From NCBI GenBank assembly GCA_964481485.1, contig CAYZVM010000002.1:9571-73570 (forward strand): a stretch of 64,000 nt of DNA, written 5' to 3'. The stretch's first letter is position 1; every line of letters begins with the position of its first letter. Positions 34,302 to 43,100 of this stretch are shown in pieces. The notes below the pieces were generated by a model, which worked only from the letters and a program-made list of their open reading frames with translations, did not search any database and had not been told where the DNA came from. This DNA is from M3007 sp964481485 (GTDB lineage Bacteria > Bacteroidota > Bacteroidia > Chitinophagales > Saprospiraceae). The position numbers and the translations under genes were made by a program.

Positions 34302-35834
34302 TTATTGTTGACCTAATTCAAATTTGTGCATAAACTTGAGCACTATGAATTCTGCAGGCCGAACTACGGCCATACCGATTTCAACAACCATATAACCATC
34401 AAGCATTTCTGCCTCGGTAAAGGTTTGTGGCACACCGACCCTGACGAAATAGGCTTCCTGCGGGGTTCGGCCCAACATGGCGCCGGCCCGCCATTGCGTT
34501 TCAAGAAAACTTTCAATAGAGGCCCGCACGCTTACCCACGTATTGGTATTGTTAGGAGAAAATACAAATGGGAACAGTGCGCGTTTTGTCGATTCTTCCA
34601 CCATGTTGAAAAACCGGCGAACTGAAATATAACGCCATTCCCGGTCATTACCAGCCAGTGTGCGTGCACCCCATACAAGCGTACCACGTCCAATGAAAGA
34701 ACGAATGATATTAATTGACCTTCCACCCGTGGTGTCGACATTAAAACCATCGTGCAATTCGTCCGATACCTTAATTGAAGGGCCCAGGACATTCACTATA
34801 CTTACGTTACCCGGAGCTCTGAAAACGCCCTGCCGATTGTCGACGCTCGCATATATACCAGCCATGGCACCGCTGGGAGGCATAATCAGCCGTGTTTGCG
34901 AATTGATTGTATTCAGTATCCTGTTGTATAAGCCATTTTCTGAATCTTTAATGTCTTTCAGCGTTATTTTTGCTTCGGCACCTCCGGGTTCATTTTCTGC
35001 TTCTCCACCTCCGGGCTCTACCGGCGGTATCTCATATTTCAGGGTTACAGTTTCGTCCAGAAAATAAACAGGTAAGGTAGTAACCAGATAAGGATAATAA
35101 GCAGCGCCGTATTTCAAATCATCGGTCACACCACTTATTTTTCTAAATTGTTTCACGTCCTCATCTGGTGTCTCCTTATTCGCGTCACGCTGGGCAACGT
35201 CCATAATCACAAAGTAATTATTGATTTTAGGGTCCTTGCAGAAACTCATCGCTTTTTCGTATACAGTCAGGTAGCCGTCTTTGTTACCATTTCCGTTTCC
35301 GTTTCCGTTTCCATTTCCGTTTCCATTTCCATTCTTTTCGCTGGACTTTCCAACTAAATCCGGAAAAACAATCAAGGTAGGATCCTGTTCTTTTTTCAAT
35401 TTATCTATGGCTTTTGTCAGTTTATCAGCATCAATACCATTTTCAACGACATTGCCATTCTGTTTTGCTTCGTAGGTATCCACCGATAGTATGAAACAAT
35501 TACCGCCTCCGTTGTCAAAGAACATTTGGACGGCATAGTACATCCGGAATTTGATTTCATGCCGTTTTGGAACAGTGATAACAAAGTCGTTTTCGCCATT
35601 TAGTAGAACCTCCAATTGTTCTACTCTGGGGTTGCCAAACCATCTGAGGTATTGATCCAAAGAGGTGAGCCGCGTGGGAATGTTGAGCAGGGAATCACCA
35701 TCCCGATCAGCTTTTTCCGTGTAGCCAATAAAAACAGGGACGGCCGTATCCACCTGGGCGATGGACGGCGGCAACTTCTGAATTTCCTGTACGTAAACAC
35801 CAGGCGTTTTATACGTTGTTAGTGGAACTGCCAT
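34302..35834 (-). CDS. Contractile sheath protein (Afp2/3-like)
   Basis: A 510-residue tail-sheath protein of the phage sheath superfamily. ATG 35834 ('MAVPLTTYKTPGVYVQEIQK') is preferred over an upstream TTG. The N-terminal 'YKTPGVYVQEI', the 'STDPRQGVF'-type segment seen here as 'ASVDNRQGVFRAPGNVSI' and the C-terminal 'FLETQWRAGAMLGRTPQEAY' with 'FMHKFELGQ' are characteristic. Only one sheath gene is present, as in AlgoCIS and MAC-type systems, whereas Afp and PVC have three. A Gly-Asn repeat of about eight units (residues about 167-184) is encoded by a hexanucleotide repeat at 35284-35334, in the region expected to lie on the outer face. Confidence 0.93.
   Translation of the reverse strand: MAVPLTTYKTPGVYVQEIQKLPPSIAQVDTAVPVFIGYTEKADRDGDSLLNIPTRLTSLDQYLRWFGNPRVEQLEVLLNGENDFVITVPKRHEIKFRMYYAVQMFFDNGGGNCFILSVDTYEAKQNGNVVENGIDADKLTKAIDKLKKEQDPTLIVFPDLVGKSSEKNGNGNGNGNGNGNGNGNKDGYLTVYEKAMSFCKDPKINNYFVIMDVAQRDANKETPDEDVKQFRKISGVTDDLKYGAAYYPYLVTTLPVYFLDETVTLKYEIPPVEPGGGEAENEPGGAEAKITLKDIKDSENGLYNRILNTINSQTRLIMPPSGAMAGIYASVDNRQGVFRAPGNVSIVNVLGPSIKVSDELHDGFNVDTTGGRSINIIRSFIGRGTLVWGARTLAGNDREWRYISVRRFFNMVEESTKRALFPFVFSPNNTNTWVSVRASIESFLETQWRAGAMLGRTPQEAYFVRVGVPQTFTEAEMLDGYMVVEIGMAVVRPAEFIVLKFMHKFELGQQ
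35284..35334. repeat. Hexanucleotide tandem repeat inside the sheath gene
   Basis: Seven consecutive TTTCC(G/A) units (35290-35331) plus partial flanking units on the plus strand, encoding alternating Asn-Gly on the minus strand. Being a multiple of three, copy-number change would alter linker length without shifting the frame. Confidence 0.9.
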
Positions 35835-35862
35835 TGCCAAATTACTTTTGGAAGGTGAAGAG

Positions 35863-36597
35863 TTAACTTTTTTTCTTGAATCTTATACTCAAATCTTGTA
35901 TTTCAGTATCTCCTTCGGGGAAATACATGTTTATCAGTGCAAATGGAGGTCTTCCGTATACCGACGGATCGATCCACACATTTTTGCCGGCTTGATCGGC
36001 TATTTTATACGTGTAAAGGCCAACCGGCGCCTCTCTGAAGTCATAGTATTGATGAATATCATCCTCATTTATTGGTGAGATTATCTTTTCGGTTTTAACA
36101 TTTATAAGGCTTACCATTTTTGCTTTTTCAACACTTAGCACATTGGGCATTACTGCGATAATATCCTTTTCATCAATTGGGGTATCTTGGATAATACGCT
36201 CTATATCAATATAATAAATTGGTTTTATCCCTAAAGGTAAGTAGCGGAGACCCTCCAAATCCTGTGTCCTGTAACTTGTGCCCATGAGCTCCGATATATT
36301 ACTTTTTACCATCCACACATGAAATGTAGCCGACACCTCTTCTTTAAATTTTTTTAAGGTTAAAAACTTACGCTGATACCCTGCATCATCATTTACAATT
36401 GTTTCTTCAAATTCAGCTAATACATCCGAGGCAATAAAATAGCCTTTTCCTTCTTCATACCGAAATAGCCCCCTTCCTTTTTGAAGAAACTTATTTGTTT
36501 CATCCGAGGACGTAAGAACAAACCCCGCCGCCGATTTTGGCAGGGAATCGATATAAACCGTTATTCCGACGGCAACGCCAAAATTATAGTCTATCAT
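35863..36597 (-). CDS. Unknown eCIS protein between cap and sheath genes
   Basis: A 244-residue protein, predicted soluble and without signal peptide. I do not recognise a Pfam family. The N-terminal half ('NFGVAVGITVYIDSLPKSAA', 'FLQKGRGLFRYEEGKGYFIA', 'FLTLKKFKEEVSATFHVWMV') and the C-terminal half ('YYDFREAPVGLYTYKIADQA', 'GKNVWIDPSVYGRPPFALIN') both look beta-rich. Start overlaps the stop of the DUF4255 gene (ATGA) and the sheath gene follows closely, so it is probably a structural part of the distal end, such as a cap adaptor, by position. The gene is AT-richer than the tube and baseplate genes. Confidence 0.75.
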   Translation of the reverse strand: MIDYNFGVAVGITVYIDSLPKSAAGFVLTSSDETNKFLQKGRGLFRYEEGKGYFIASDVLAEFEETIVNDDAGYQRKFLTLKKFKEEVSATFHVWMVKSNISELMGTSYRTQDLEGLRYLPLGIKPIYYIDIERIIQDTPIDEKDIIAVMPNVLSVEKAKMVSLINVKTEKIISPINEDDIHQYYDFREAPVGLYTYKIADQAGKNVWIDPSVYGRPPFALINMYFPEGDTEIQDLSIRFKKKS

Positions 36598-37220
36598 TGT
36601 ACTTGATTTATTGCTCCTTTCTCACGTAATATCCTGCCACCTGCTTTCAAACCTTCTATATTCTTATGTGGAATGAAGCGCACTTTGTATAGTACGGCAG
36701 GTATGTATTTTCCTCCCAAAATACCCCACAAATGGTTCATTTGCTCGAAGCTAAGAGAGTACAATTCAAAAATCAATTTTTCCATTCCTTCTGGAAAATC
36801 AGCGACTACCTCAACGTTGTTGGCATTGGTCAAAAAAGCGCTCTCTTTGCTGATAAATATGTTCCAGCGTTGAAAAAAATGGATGACTTTGGAAATATTA
36901 TTTAGTGATTTTTGATAGTTCTTTTGGTGGCAAGAAAACAATACATACAGGTTTAGAAAAACAGTTGGATTATGTTGAATAATTGCCTGCTCTTGCTGCC
37001 CGTTTACTGGAATACTTGTACGACTGAATGTCTCTGAATATCGCTGTGTTTTTTCTTCTTCTACGTTTACTACAGACATAATAATTTTATCGTCCTCCGA
37101 CCCCACGCTTCCACTGATATCTATTGTTGATATGTTCTCCAATGACACATCAATTGAATCATTATTATAGGTTTTTATCAAGGCCCCTATTTTTACCAAT
37201 ATATCGCCAATTTCAAGCAT
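36594..37220 (-). CDS. eCIS cap / tube terminator protein (DUF4255, Afp16-like)
   Basis: A 208-residue protein with the DUF4255 (Pvc16 N-terminal) fold. 'MLEIGDILVKIGALIKTYN' starts the domain; 'NTISRT'-type and 'NPTVFLNLYVLFSCHQKNYQ' then 'SLNNISKVIHFFQRWNIF' are the core pattern. It ends in 'LSFEQMNHLWGILGGKYIPA', the usual segment near the C-terminus of these proteins. The family caps the distal end of tube and sheath. It is the first gene of the eCIS run, so the operon promoter should lie in 37221-37531. Confidence 0.9.
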   Translation of the reverse strand: MLEIGDILVKIGALIKTYNNDSIDVSLENISTIDISGSVGSEDDKIIMSVVNVEEEKTQRYSETFSRTSIPVNGQQEQAIIQHNPTVFLNLYVLFSCHQKNYQKSLNNISKVIHFFQRWNIFISKESAFLTNANNVEVVADFPEGMEKLIFELYSLSFEQMNHLWGILGGKYIPAVLYKVRFIPHKNIEGLKAGGRILREKGAINQVQ

Positions 37221-37531
37221 ATGGATTCTACCTTTTAGTAAATGTCAATTATCTTATGTGGAGCAAATTTCTATCGTTAAAAAGACTTACATATCATGGA
37301 AAACCTTGAGTTTTTGAAAACCAATAAAACCCTATCACATTGCAAAAAAAAACAGAGTGAGAGTCATTCCTCTTCTGAAGAAGGACAACTTAGATTTAAT
37401 AATTGGCATATAAAGTGGGGAAATGTCAGGAAGCATACTATGGGACATTTTTATTTTTCGAGCTGTAAAACTTTCCAGGTCTGAGAGACCTCAAGGTTTA
37501 AATCTCCTGCTTGGCGAAAATGTCCAGAGGG
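37221..37531. promoter_or_regulatory. Upstream region of the eCIS operon
   Basis: About 310 bases between the regulator stop and the first eCIS gene. It should contain the main eCIS promoter, but I cannot point to a convincing Bacteroidota -33/-7 pair. A hairpin lies at 37468-37499. A 62-codon plus-strand frame at 37296-37484 has no recognisable product and is not called. Confidence 0.45.
37468..37499. repeat. Hairpin-forming palindrome upstream of eCIS operon
   Basis: Imperfect palindrome centred on AGGTCT-gag-AGACCT with outer arms AAACTTTCC / CAAGGTTT. It lies just after the regulator gene and could terminate its transcript. Similar short palindromes of this type (AACCTT..AGGTCT..) are, in my recollection, dispersed in genomes of this group; that part is not verifiable here. 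Confidence 0.6.
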
Positions 37532-38179
37532 TCAGGAAGGAAGAACAGTACACAATTTTCTAAAAAGCGCGACTTTTACCAAACCTGCAATATTTTTAAC
37601 GCCTAATTTGTTAATGAGGTTCCAGCGGTGGGTCTCAACAGTTGCTTCACTGATGAACAAAATTTGTGAAATTTCTTTTGTCGTCATTTCATCGACGATC
37701 AATTGCAAAACCTCTTTTTCCCGTTTAGTCAGTTTAGACATATAAACGGGACAAGGTCTTGGAAACAGCCAACTTTCCGCTAGGCTTTTTTGTATTTCCG
37801 GTTGTATATAATTTTCGCCAACGGCTAGTGTATGAATGGCATCAATTAATTGCTCAGGTGTTGACATCTTGAGCAAAACACCATCCAGTCCGCGTGAAAA
37901 TATTTTTCGCATTCCGACCGGTTGAATCGAATCACATAGCAGCAGCCATTTCACATTGCCCCTTTCATTAGTATAAGATTTGAATTCCTTTTGAAAATCT
38001 GGCGACCATATATTTTCATCGACCACTACGATATCGGGGGTGGATTTTTCGATTGCTATAAATATCTGGTTCTTATCCGAACAGATACCACATAATATCA
38101 TATCGAGTTGATCTTCAATTGCTTTTTTAAGCGCTAATAAAAAAAGGGGGGATGCCTCTGCGATTAAAATATTTATCAT
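37532..38179 (-). CDS. LuxR/NarL-type response regulator
   Basis: A 215-residue two-domain regulator starting at ATG 38179. Residues 1-125 are a receiver-like domain ('MINILIAEASPLFLLALKKA'): the likely phospho-acceptor Asp54 is in 'DIVVVDENIW' and the conserved Lys is in 'GVLLKMSTPEQLIDAI', but the usual acidic pair near residues 7-8 is reduced to Ala-Glu. Residues about 147-205 are a LuxR helix-turn-helix ('KLTKREKEVLQLIVDEMTTK', 'EISQILFISEATVETHRWNL'). No sensor kinase is in the window. It is just upstream of the eCIS operon on the same strand. A decayed IS ends only a few bases before its ATG, so its native promoter has been lost or replaced. Confidence 0.9.
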   Translation of the reverse strand: MINILIAEASPLFLLALKKAIEDQLDMILCGICSDKNQIFIAIEKSTPDIVVVDENIWSPDFQKEFKSYTNERGNVKWLLLCDSIQPVGMRKIFSRGLDGVLLKMSTPEQLIDAIHTLAVGENYIQPEIQKSLAESWLFPRPCPVYMSKLTKREKEVLQLIVDEMTTKEISQILFISEATVETHRWNLINKLGVKNIAGLVKVALFRKLCTVLPS

Positions 38180-38181
38180 AC

Positions 38182-39225
38182 AGTAGTGTCCGGTTAAGGA
38201 ATTTGAAAAGTGGTATAGTTTATTGAGATTCAGTTTTTTACAAGGGGTTTTGGTTGTGAACGATTTGAATTTAATCCCCGACTTTGACCTTCGTTGTTCA
38301 AATGAGAGCAACGATGACAAAAGCAAGTACGTTTTCGCGCAATTGATGAGTTTGGTTCATCCCGAAGAGTTCGATCGCTGTGTTGAAAAATACAACGGCC
38401 ATCGCTGGCTTCGAAATTTCAGTTGCTGGCATCAGTTTTTAAGTCTGAGTTTTGGACAGCTGACCCACCAGGAAAGTCTTCGCGACTTGGTTCTTTGCCT
38501 TCAATCCCATCAGTTAAAATTGTACCATCTGGGCTTGAGTAAAGGGATTAGTCGAACCATTTTGGCCGATGCAAACGAACAACGTGACTGGCGCATTTAT
38601 GCCGATTTGCCTCAAATTCTAATTCAAAGAGCACGATTTTTATATGCTGGGGCAGTTTTGGAGGAGGTGGACTTGGCAATACGGTGTATGCTTTGGATTC
38701 CACGACAATTGATTTATGCCTGGAGGTATTTTGATGGGCCAAGTTTCGCAAGCACAAAGCAGCCATAAAACTGCACACGCTTTTTGATGTACGTTGCCAA
38801 ATCCCGTGCCTTATCCACATCACCGACGGATTCTCGCACGATGTGAATGTGTTGGATATTTTGGAGTTCGAAGCAGAGGCATTTTATGTGATGGACAAGG
38901 GTTATCTGGATTGGTCACGGTTATACCACATCCATCAAGCCAATGCATTCTTCATAACTCGCGCAAAAGACAATATAGCCTTTGCTCGAGTTTACTCGCA
39001 CCCCGTGGACAAGTCTTGCGGTTTGAAATGCGGCCAAACCATCCTCCTCAAAAATTATAACGCCGCGAAGGATTACCCGGCACATTTTCGCCGAATCAAA
39101 TTTCATGACAAAGAACAAAACAGAACTTTTGTATTCATTACCAATAACTTAAAGACGAGTGCCATTCAAATTGCTATGCTTTACAAGTACCGTTGGCAAA
39201 TTGAATTGTTCTTCAAATGGACCCG
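38182..39225 (+). mobile_element. Decayed IS4-family insertion sequence (DUF4372 type)
   Basis: The left end begins near 38183 with TAGTGTCCGGTTAAGG, the kind of terminal sequence expected for IS4-group elements, directly before the transposase. The right end is missing: homology to transposase stops near 39225 inside the catalytic 'WQIELFFKW' region. No matching right inverted repeat or target duplication could be found. It separates the regulator from a truncated secreted-protein gene. Confidence 0.75.
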
Positions 39226-39243
39226 TTGTGTCTCCTCAAAGTA
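38256..39243 (+). pseudogene. IS4-family transposase, broken
   Basis: The N-terminal DUF4372 domain is intact in the first frame ('KYVFAQLMSLVHPEEFDRCV', 'FLSLSFGQLTHQESLRDLVL', 'CLQSHQLKLYHLGLSKGISR'). Near 38650 the frame shifts; the continuation 'FGGGGLGNTVYALDSTTIDL' is in the +2 frame and meets an in-frame TGA at 38732-38734. It then runs on as 'WAKFRKHKAAIKLHTLFDVR', 'AFYVMDKGYLDWSRLYHIHQ' and 'QIAMLYKYRWQIELFFKW', where homology ends. The DDE core is therefore split by a frameshift and a stop and lacks its C-terminus. No active transposase can be made. Confidence 0.85.
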
Positions 39244-39277
39244 GCGGAAGTATTGGCCGTGACAGAGAAAAATAGCA

Positions 39278-39430
39278 CTATGCAAGTCCCTGCACCAAGT
39301 GGTTATCGCACCAGCCGGATTCGCCGAGCATTATGTAGTTGACCCTAATTTGGAATGAAGCAGGCGCAGGGAACTGAGTCCATGCCACCACTGGGAAAAG
39401 GATTAGAAAAAATATCACACCTTTTTTCAT
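39278..39430 (-). pseudogene. 5' fragment of a secreted-protein gene
   Basis: From ATG 39430 the frame gives a signal peptide ('MKKGVIFFLILFPVVAWTQ') and then 'FPAPASFQIRVNYIMLGESG', the beginning of a beta-sandwich seen in many secreted Bacteroidota proteins, before stopping after 50 residues. The rest of the gene is absent and IS sequence lies immediately downstream, so this looks like the remnant of a larger secreted protein. An FNR-like palindrome lies 89 bases upstream at 39519-39532. Confidence 0.55.
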
Positions 39431-39518
39431 AGGTGAAAAATTTGCCCCCTTCATATTTGAACTTCTCAAAGGTAGGTTGCTAATATTTTGGAAAAGATGA
39501 CGGGAATTACTCATATCA

Positions 39519-39532
39519 TTGATTTTTATCAA
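39519..39532. promoter_or_regulatory. FNR/CRP-like palindrome, site 3
   Basis: TTGATTTTTATCAA, a perfect match to the TTGAT-N4-ATCAA pattern of Crp/Fnr-family regulators, within the 19-base sequence TCATTGATTTTTRTCAATT shared with sites at 40072 and 57834. It lies between the membrane-protein gene and the secreted-gene fragment. Confidence 0.6.
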
Positions 39533-39537
39533 TTCTA

Positions 39538-40053
39538 TCATCCCCGTCGCCAAGGCGCCAACACCACCGTCGAAACCGAAAAGAACGCCAGGAAAAAACC
39601 CGTTACAGAACGCAGGTGCAGGTTATGCAAAGCCTGATATTCCGCATCTGTGTACACCGTAATCTTACCGTGGTTGTTGATCTGGTATTGGCCGTTGACG
39701 TATTCCGGGGCCACGAGTCCCCCGGTCATAAATAAAAAAAGGGAGTACAGGGCATATCCGTAAAACCCTGCTAGGACAATCATTGCCCAAATCGGTGGAT
39801 TTCCGAGGTAATACTGGATTTGCTGAAGTATGTTCATTTGATTTGCCTCCGCTTCGCCCACTGGTGGTCTGGTTTGATTCAAATAATAGATGGTAAAAGC
39901 CCACAGGGGAAAAAGGACTAAAAAGATGCTGACAAAAGACAATTCGATGGGCGCAGGTTCTCCCATAAGCACAGCGATGTTGACCCAAATCAGGACAACC
40001 AACCCGGTGAGGGAAATAACAAATGCGATGGGTTTGAGTGTTTTCATGTGCAT
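39538..40053 (-). CDS. Small multi-pass membrane protein of unknown function
   Basis: A 171-residue protein with about four hydrophobic segments: 'PIAFVISLTGLVVLIWVNIA', 'IELSFVSIFLVLFPLWAFTI', 'WAMIVLAGFYGYALYSLFLF' and 'SVTGFFLAFFSVSTVVLAP'. A soluble loop lies before the last one ('VNGQYQINNHGKITVYTDAE'). No enzymatic motif is visible. It follows the TcA gene by 58 bases on the same strand, with an FNR-like palindrome in that gap 19 bases before its ATG, so it may be separately regulated. Confidence 0.75.
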   Translation of the reverse strand: MHMKTLKPIAFVISLTGLVVLIWVNIAVLMGEPAPIELSFVSIFLVLFPLWAFTIYYLNQTRPPVGEAEANQMNILQQIQYYLGNPPIWAMIVLAGFYGYALYSLFLFMTGGLVAPEYVNGQYQINNHGKITVYTDAEYQALHNLHLRSVTGFFLAFFSVSTVVLAPWRRG

Positions 40054-40071
40054 TTAACATTGTATGTATCA

Positions 40072-40085
40072 TTGATTTTTGTCAA
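40072..40085. promoter_or_regulatory. FNR/CRP-like palindrome, site 2
   Basis: TTGATTTTTGTCAA, one base off the TTGAT-N4-ATCAA consensus, lying in the 58-base gap between TcA and the membrane-protein gene. Its flanks (TCA before, TT after) match sites 1 and 3. Confidence 0.6.
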
Positions 40086-40111
40086 TTTAACAAGCACTGG
40101 ACAGGCAACTA

Positions 40112-43100
40112 CTATTCCCCCAATTTATATTTAACCAACAGGAATATCTCTTTGATGCTCTCAGGAGTTATTCCAGCATTACCTTGCTTCAGTTTCAGGC
40201 TCCAGGGAAGCGTGTTATTATCTATTGAGAGGGCAAGGCTGTTTTTTGACCAGCATTTAAGATCGCCATATTCAGGGACAGTTACAGCATCCGCATCCAC
40301 AATACCTGCGGACTCAATGGTGAGGTTATATCCATCGCCTGTTAAATCCCCAAAGACCTGGATCGATTCAATGCTGATTGTCTTACCTCTGGCGAAGAAG
40401 GGAAATTGATCTTTTGTGACCTGAATACTCAGCACATTGTCCCCAGCTTCGGTATCGGGATATAGGAACCGATGCCACTGGTTGGTGAATTCGTGGCGGA
40501 GGCTGAAGAGGCGATACAGCGGGCGGCCGTCATTTTCGGCAGCATTCAGCATGACATTGCGCAGGTGCGCGATGGCATTTTCCCTGAATTGGCCTGCATC
40601 TTCCCGCGCAGTGTAATTCAGGTGCAGAATGACATCCGAAATGGTATTATAATCAAATTGCCTTAAATCTTTGTCTGCCATCATCTCAATTTGCCACTCG
40701 CTGATAACACCGGCTCCTTCGAAGGGCAGATAACGCTCATCGCGGAAATCGAGGTTGAACATACCGTCGTCATTTTGAGCGTTGCTGGTAGCGATGGCTT
40801 TGAGCGGGATGTTGTTTTGAACAAAACGGTCGTCATCCACCCAAATACCATCCTCGTGATTGTGTTCATAGCCGTCTGCAATATTTGTTTTTGCCCGGAT
40901 GTGGTTTTTAATCAGACGTAATGTGCAGGAAATGGTAGTGTAAGGGCCTGTGATACAAGGCAAAGAGATGCTGACCGACTTAAGCCGGCGGAAGTAATGT
41001 CCCGGGTAGTCCAGGTCAAACAATTCTTCCGGCAGGTTAAAGAAACACTTGCCTGTTTCCTTCAATTGAATTAGCGCAAGTGGATTGAGCAAGGCGAGAG
41101 AAATGTGCTTGGTCAATTCCAGTTCTCTCCGGTTTTGTTCCAGATAGGAAGATTCCATCCGCCGCAGATCATATTGCAGTTTTTCTCCAGCCATCAGCCC
41201 TTTCTTCAGGCTGTCCCAATACCCAAACTTGATAAAACTGGAATCCTGGATACCCAGTTCGAACCGGTAGCTTCGCTCCGCTCTTTTGGCCAGATCGTAG
41301 GCCAGGTTGTAAGATTGGAAATACAATTGGGATACCTGCCCGATCATCCATTGATACAACTGCTGGTTGGTGTATTTGGACATCATGTACTCCATTACCG
41401 CTTTCGAGTTTTCGATCTGGAGTTCCTGGTTGGCGTACTCCTGTTTGGCAATTGCTTCTCTTTTTTCTGCGGCTGTAATTTGCTCTTCGAGTTGTAAGAT
41501 TTCGTGTTCGGCCAATTTCTTCTGGAAATCCCACTCTTCTTGACGTCGTTGATAGCTGGCAATTGTTGAAGCAAGTCCTGCACTTTTATCCAAAATATTT
41601 GCAACGTTGTACAATCCATTTGCACCTCTACCTGTACTTTTTGCTACCTTCTTACCTGCTGGTGGTGATACTGTGAAGTGTGGAGACCCTCCAAACCCTG
41701 ACCCGCCAATTTTGAAGTCTGGGAATAAAAACAACACACCTGCAAGATTGTCTGCAATTGTACCAATAGTATGTACTGCAATTGAGAGGCTGTTTAGTGT
41801 TGATGCCGTTATTTCCCCTGCATTCATAAAGACTCTTGACTCATAATAATTTTTCTTGATTAAAACCAATTCTTTGCTTTTTTTAAGAGAATCTAAATTC
41901 TTCCCCGCTTCTTCCACCTGCAACTGTCTTATTAACTTTATCGCCTCCAATAATTTCAATTCCTGATTCTGACGCAGTAGGGATAATTCTTCGGCGTCTT
42001 TCTTTTCCAAAGTTGACAATAAGGCTCCACCCAATGCTTTTAAATCATTGCACACCTCATTTGCTTTTTGCAGCAGTAAATTAAACCTGTAATACGACAA
42101 TGGGGCTTGCATATCCGCAAGCGCACTGCTTATATCTGCCCCCCCTGCTATGGCATTTACCAAAGCGCCTGGTTCAATTTCAGGCTCAAACAAGGACAAT
42201 TGCCGAACTACGCCTTCAATATTCATGCAGTGGCGCATCTTATACAATCGGTCGGCAATCGTATCCCAATAAGACAATAACCTGTCATTGGCAGGGATGC
42301 AGAAATACAATGCCGGGATAGGGGCAGATTCAACACCATATTCACCTCCAACTTGAAGATCAGGGATATAATTTTCTACCTGGACTATTGCATTGGAAAA
42401 TGTATCCAACCGCTCTTCCAGTTCGTTAAAAGAATAAACCCGAGACTTCACTTGAGGCGGGATTTGTTTTGGCCGGGGCCCCAATAACGCTGCCGCCAGG
42501 ATATATAATTGAGTGGCTTCATTGAGCGATTCCATCGAGTCCTGCCGGAACAAATTGTCACCCCAGGCGATCAGATTGTCCAAATATTTCATAAAGACCG
42601 TCTTCTGATAAGCCACGGTTCGGTATTGGGCGATGCGGTGCGGCTCGAATGGCCGGTATCCCCAATCCTGTACCTGTGCTTCCAATCCCTTTTTAAGTTC
42701 CGTCGAGAATCCCTCTGCAGTCGTGTCGCCGGTCAACATTCTCAGAATACTGTCAATCCGCTGTTGGGTATAATCGCCCGCAGTAGTCAGGAAAAACGGC
42801 TTGGTAATCCAGTATTTTTGGGGTGTACTGGCGGTGTCGCCATTCGGCAGGGCGCCTTCTACGCCAATAGGATTAAAAATATAATGGTACCAATTCATCG
42901 CCTCCTCGAATCGTTGGTTTCGGCTCAGGCTGTTGCCCATCATAAGCGGTAAATGGAAGAACAATTCCCAGTTGTATGGAGCGTAAGCGCCGTCAGGGTC
43001 AAAGTCCACAATTTCCTTTGGGTAATACTTTTCTGAGATGTGTTCTTCTACCCAGGTTGATGGTTTGTAATCGTTTTTAAAACTAAATCCGGTGTCCTGT

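Noticed and set aside
9872..37220. Interpretation as a prophage or type VI secretion system
   Set aside because: No capsid, portal, terminase, lysis or integrase genes, and no TssJLM membrane complex or ClpV; the DUF4255, DUF4157, CIS_TMP and Afp15-like ATPase set indicates an eCIS.
37296..37484. 62-codon plus-strand frame in the eCIS upstream region
   Set aside because: No recognisable domain, composition like random AT-rich sequence, and it ends inside the hairpin at 37468-37499.
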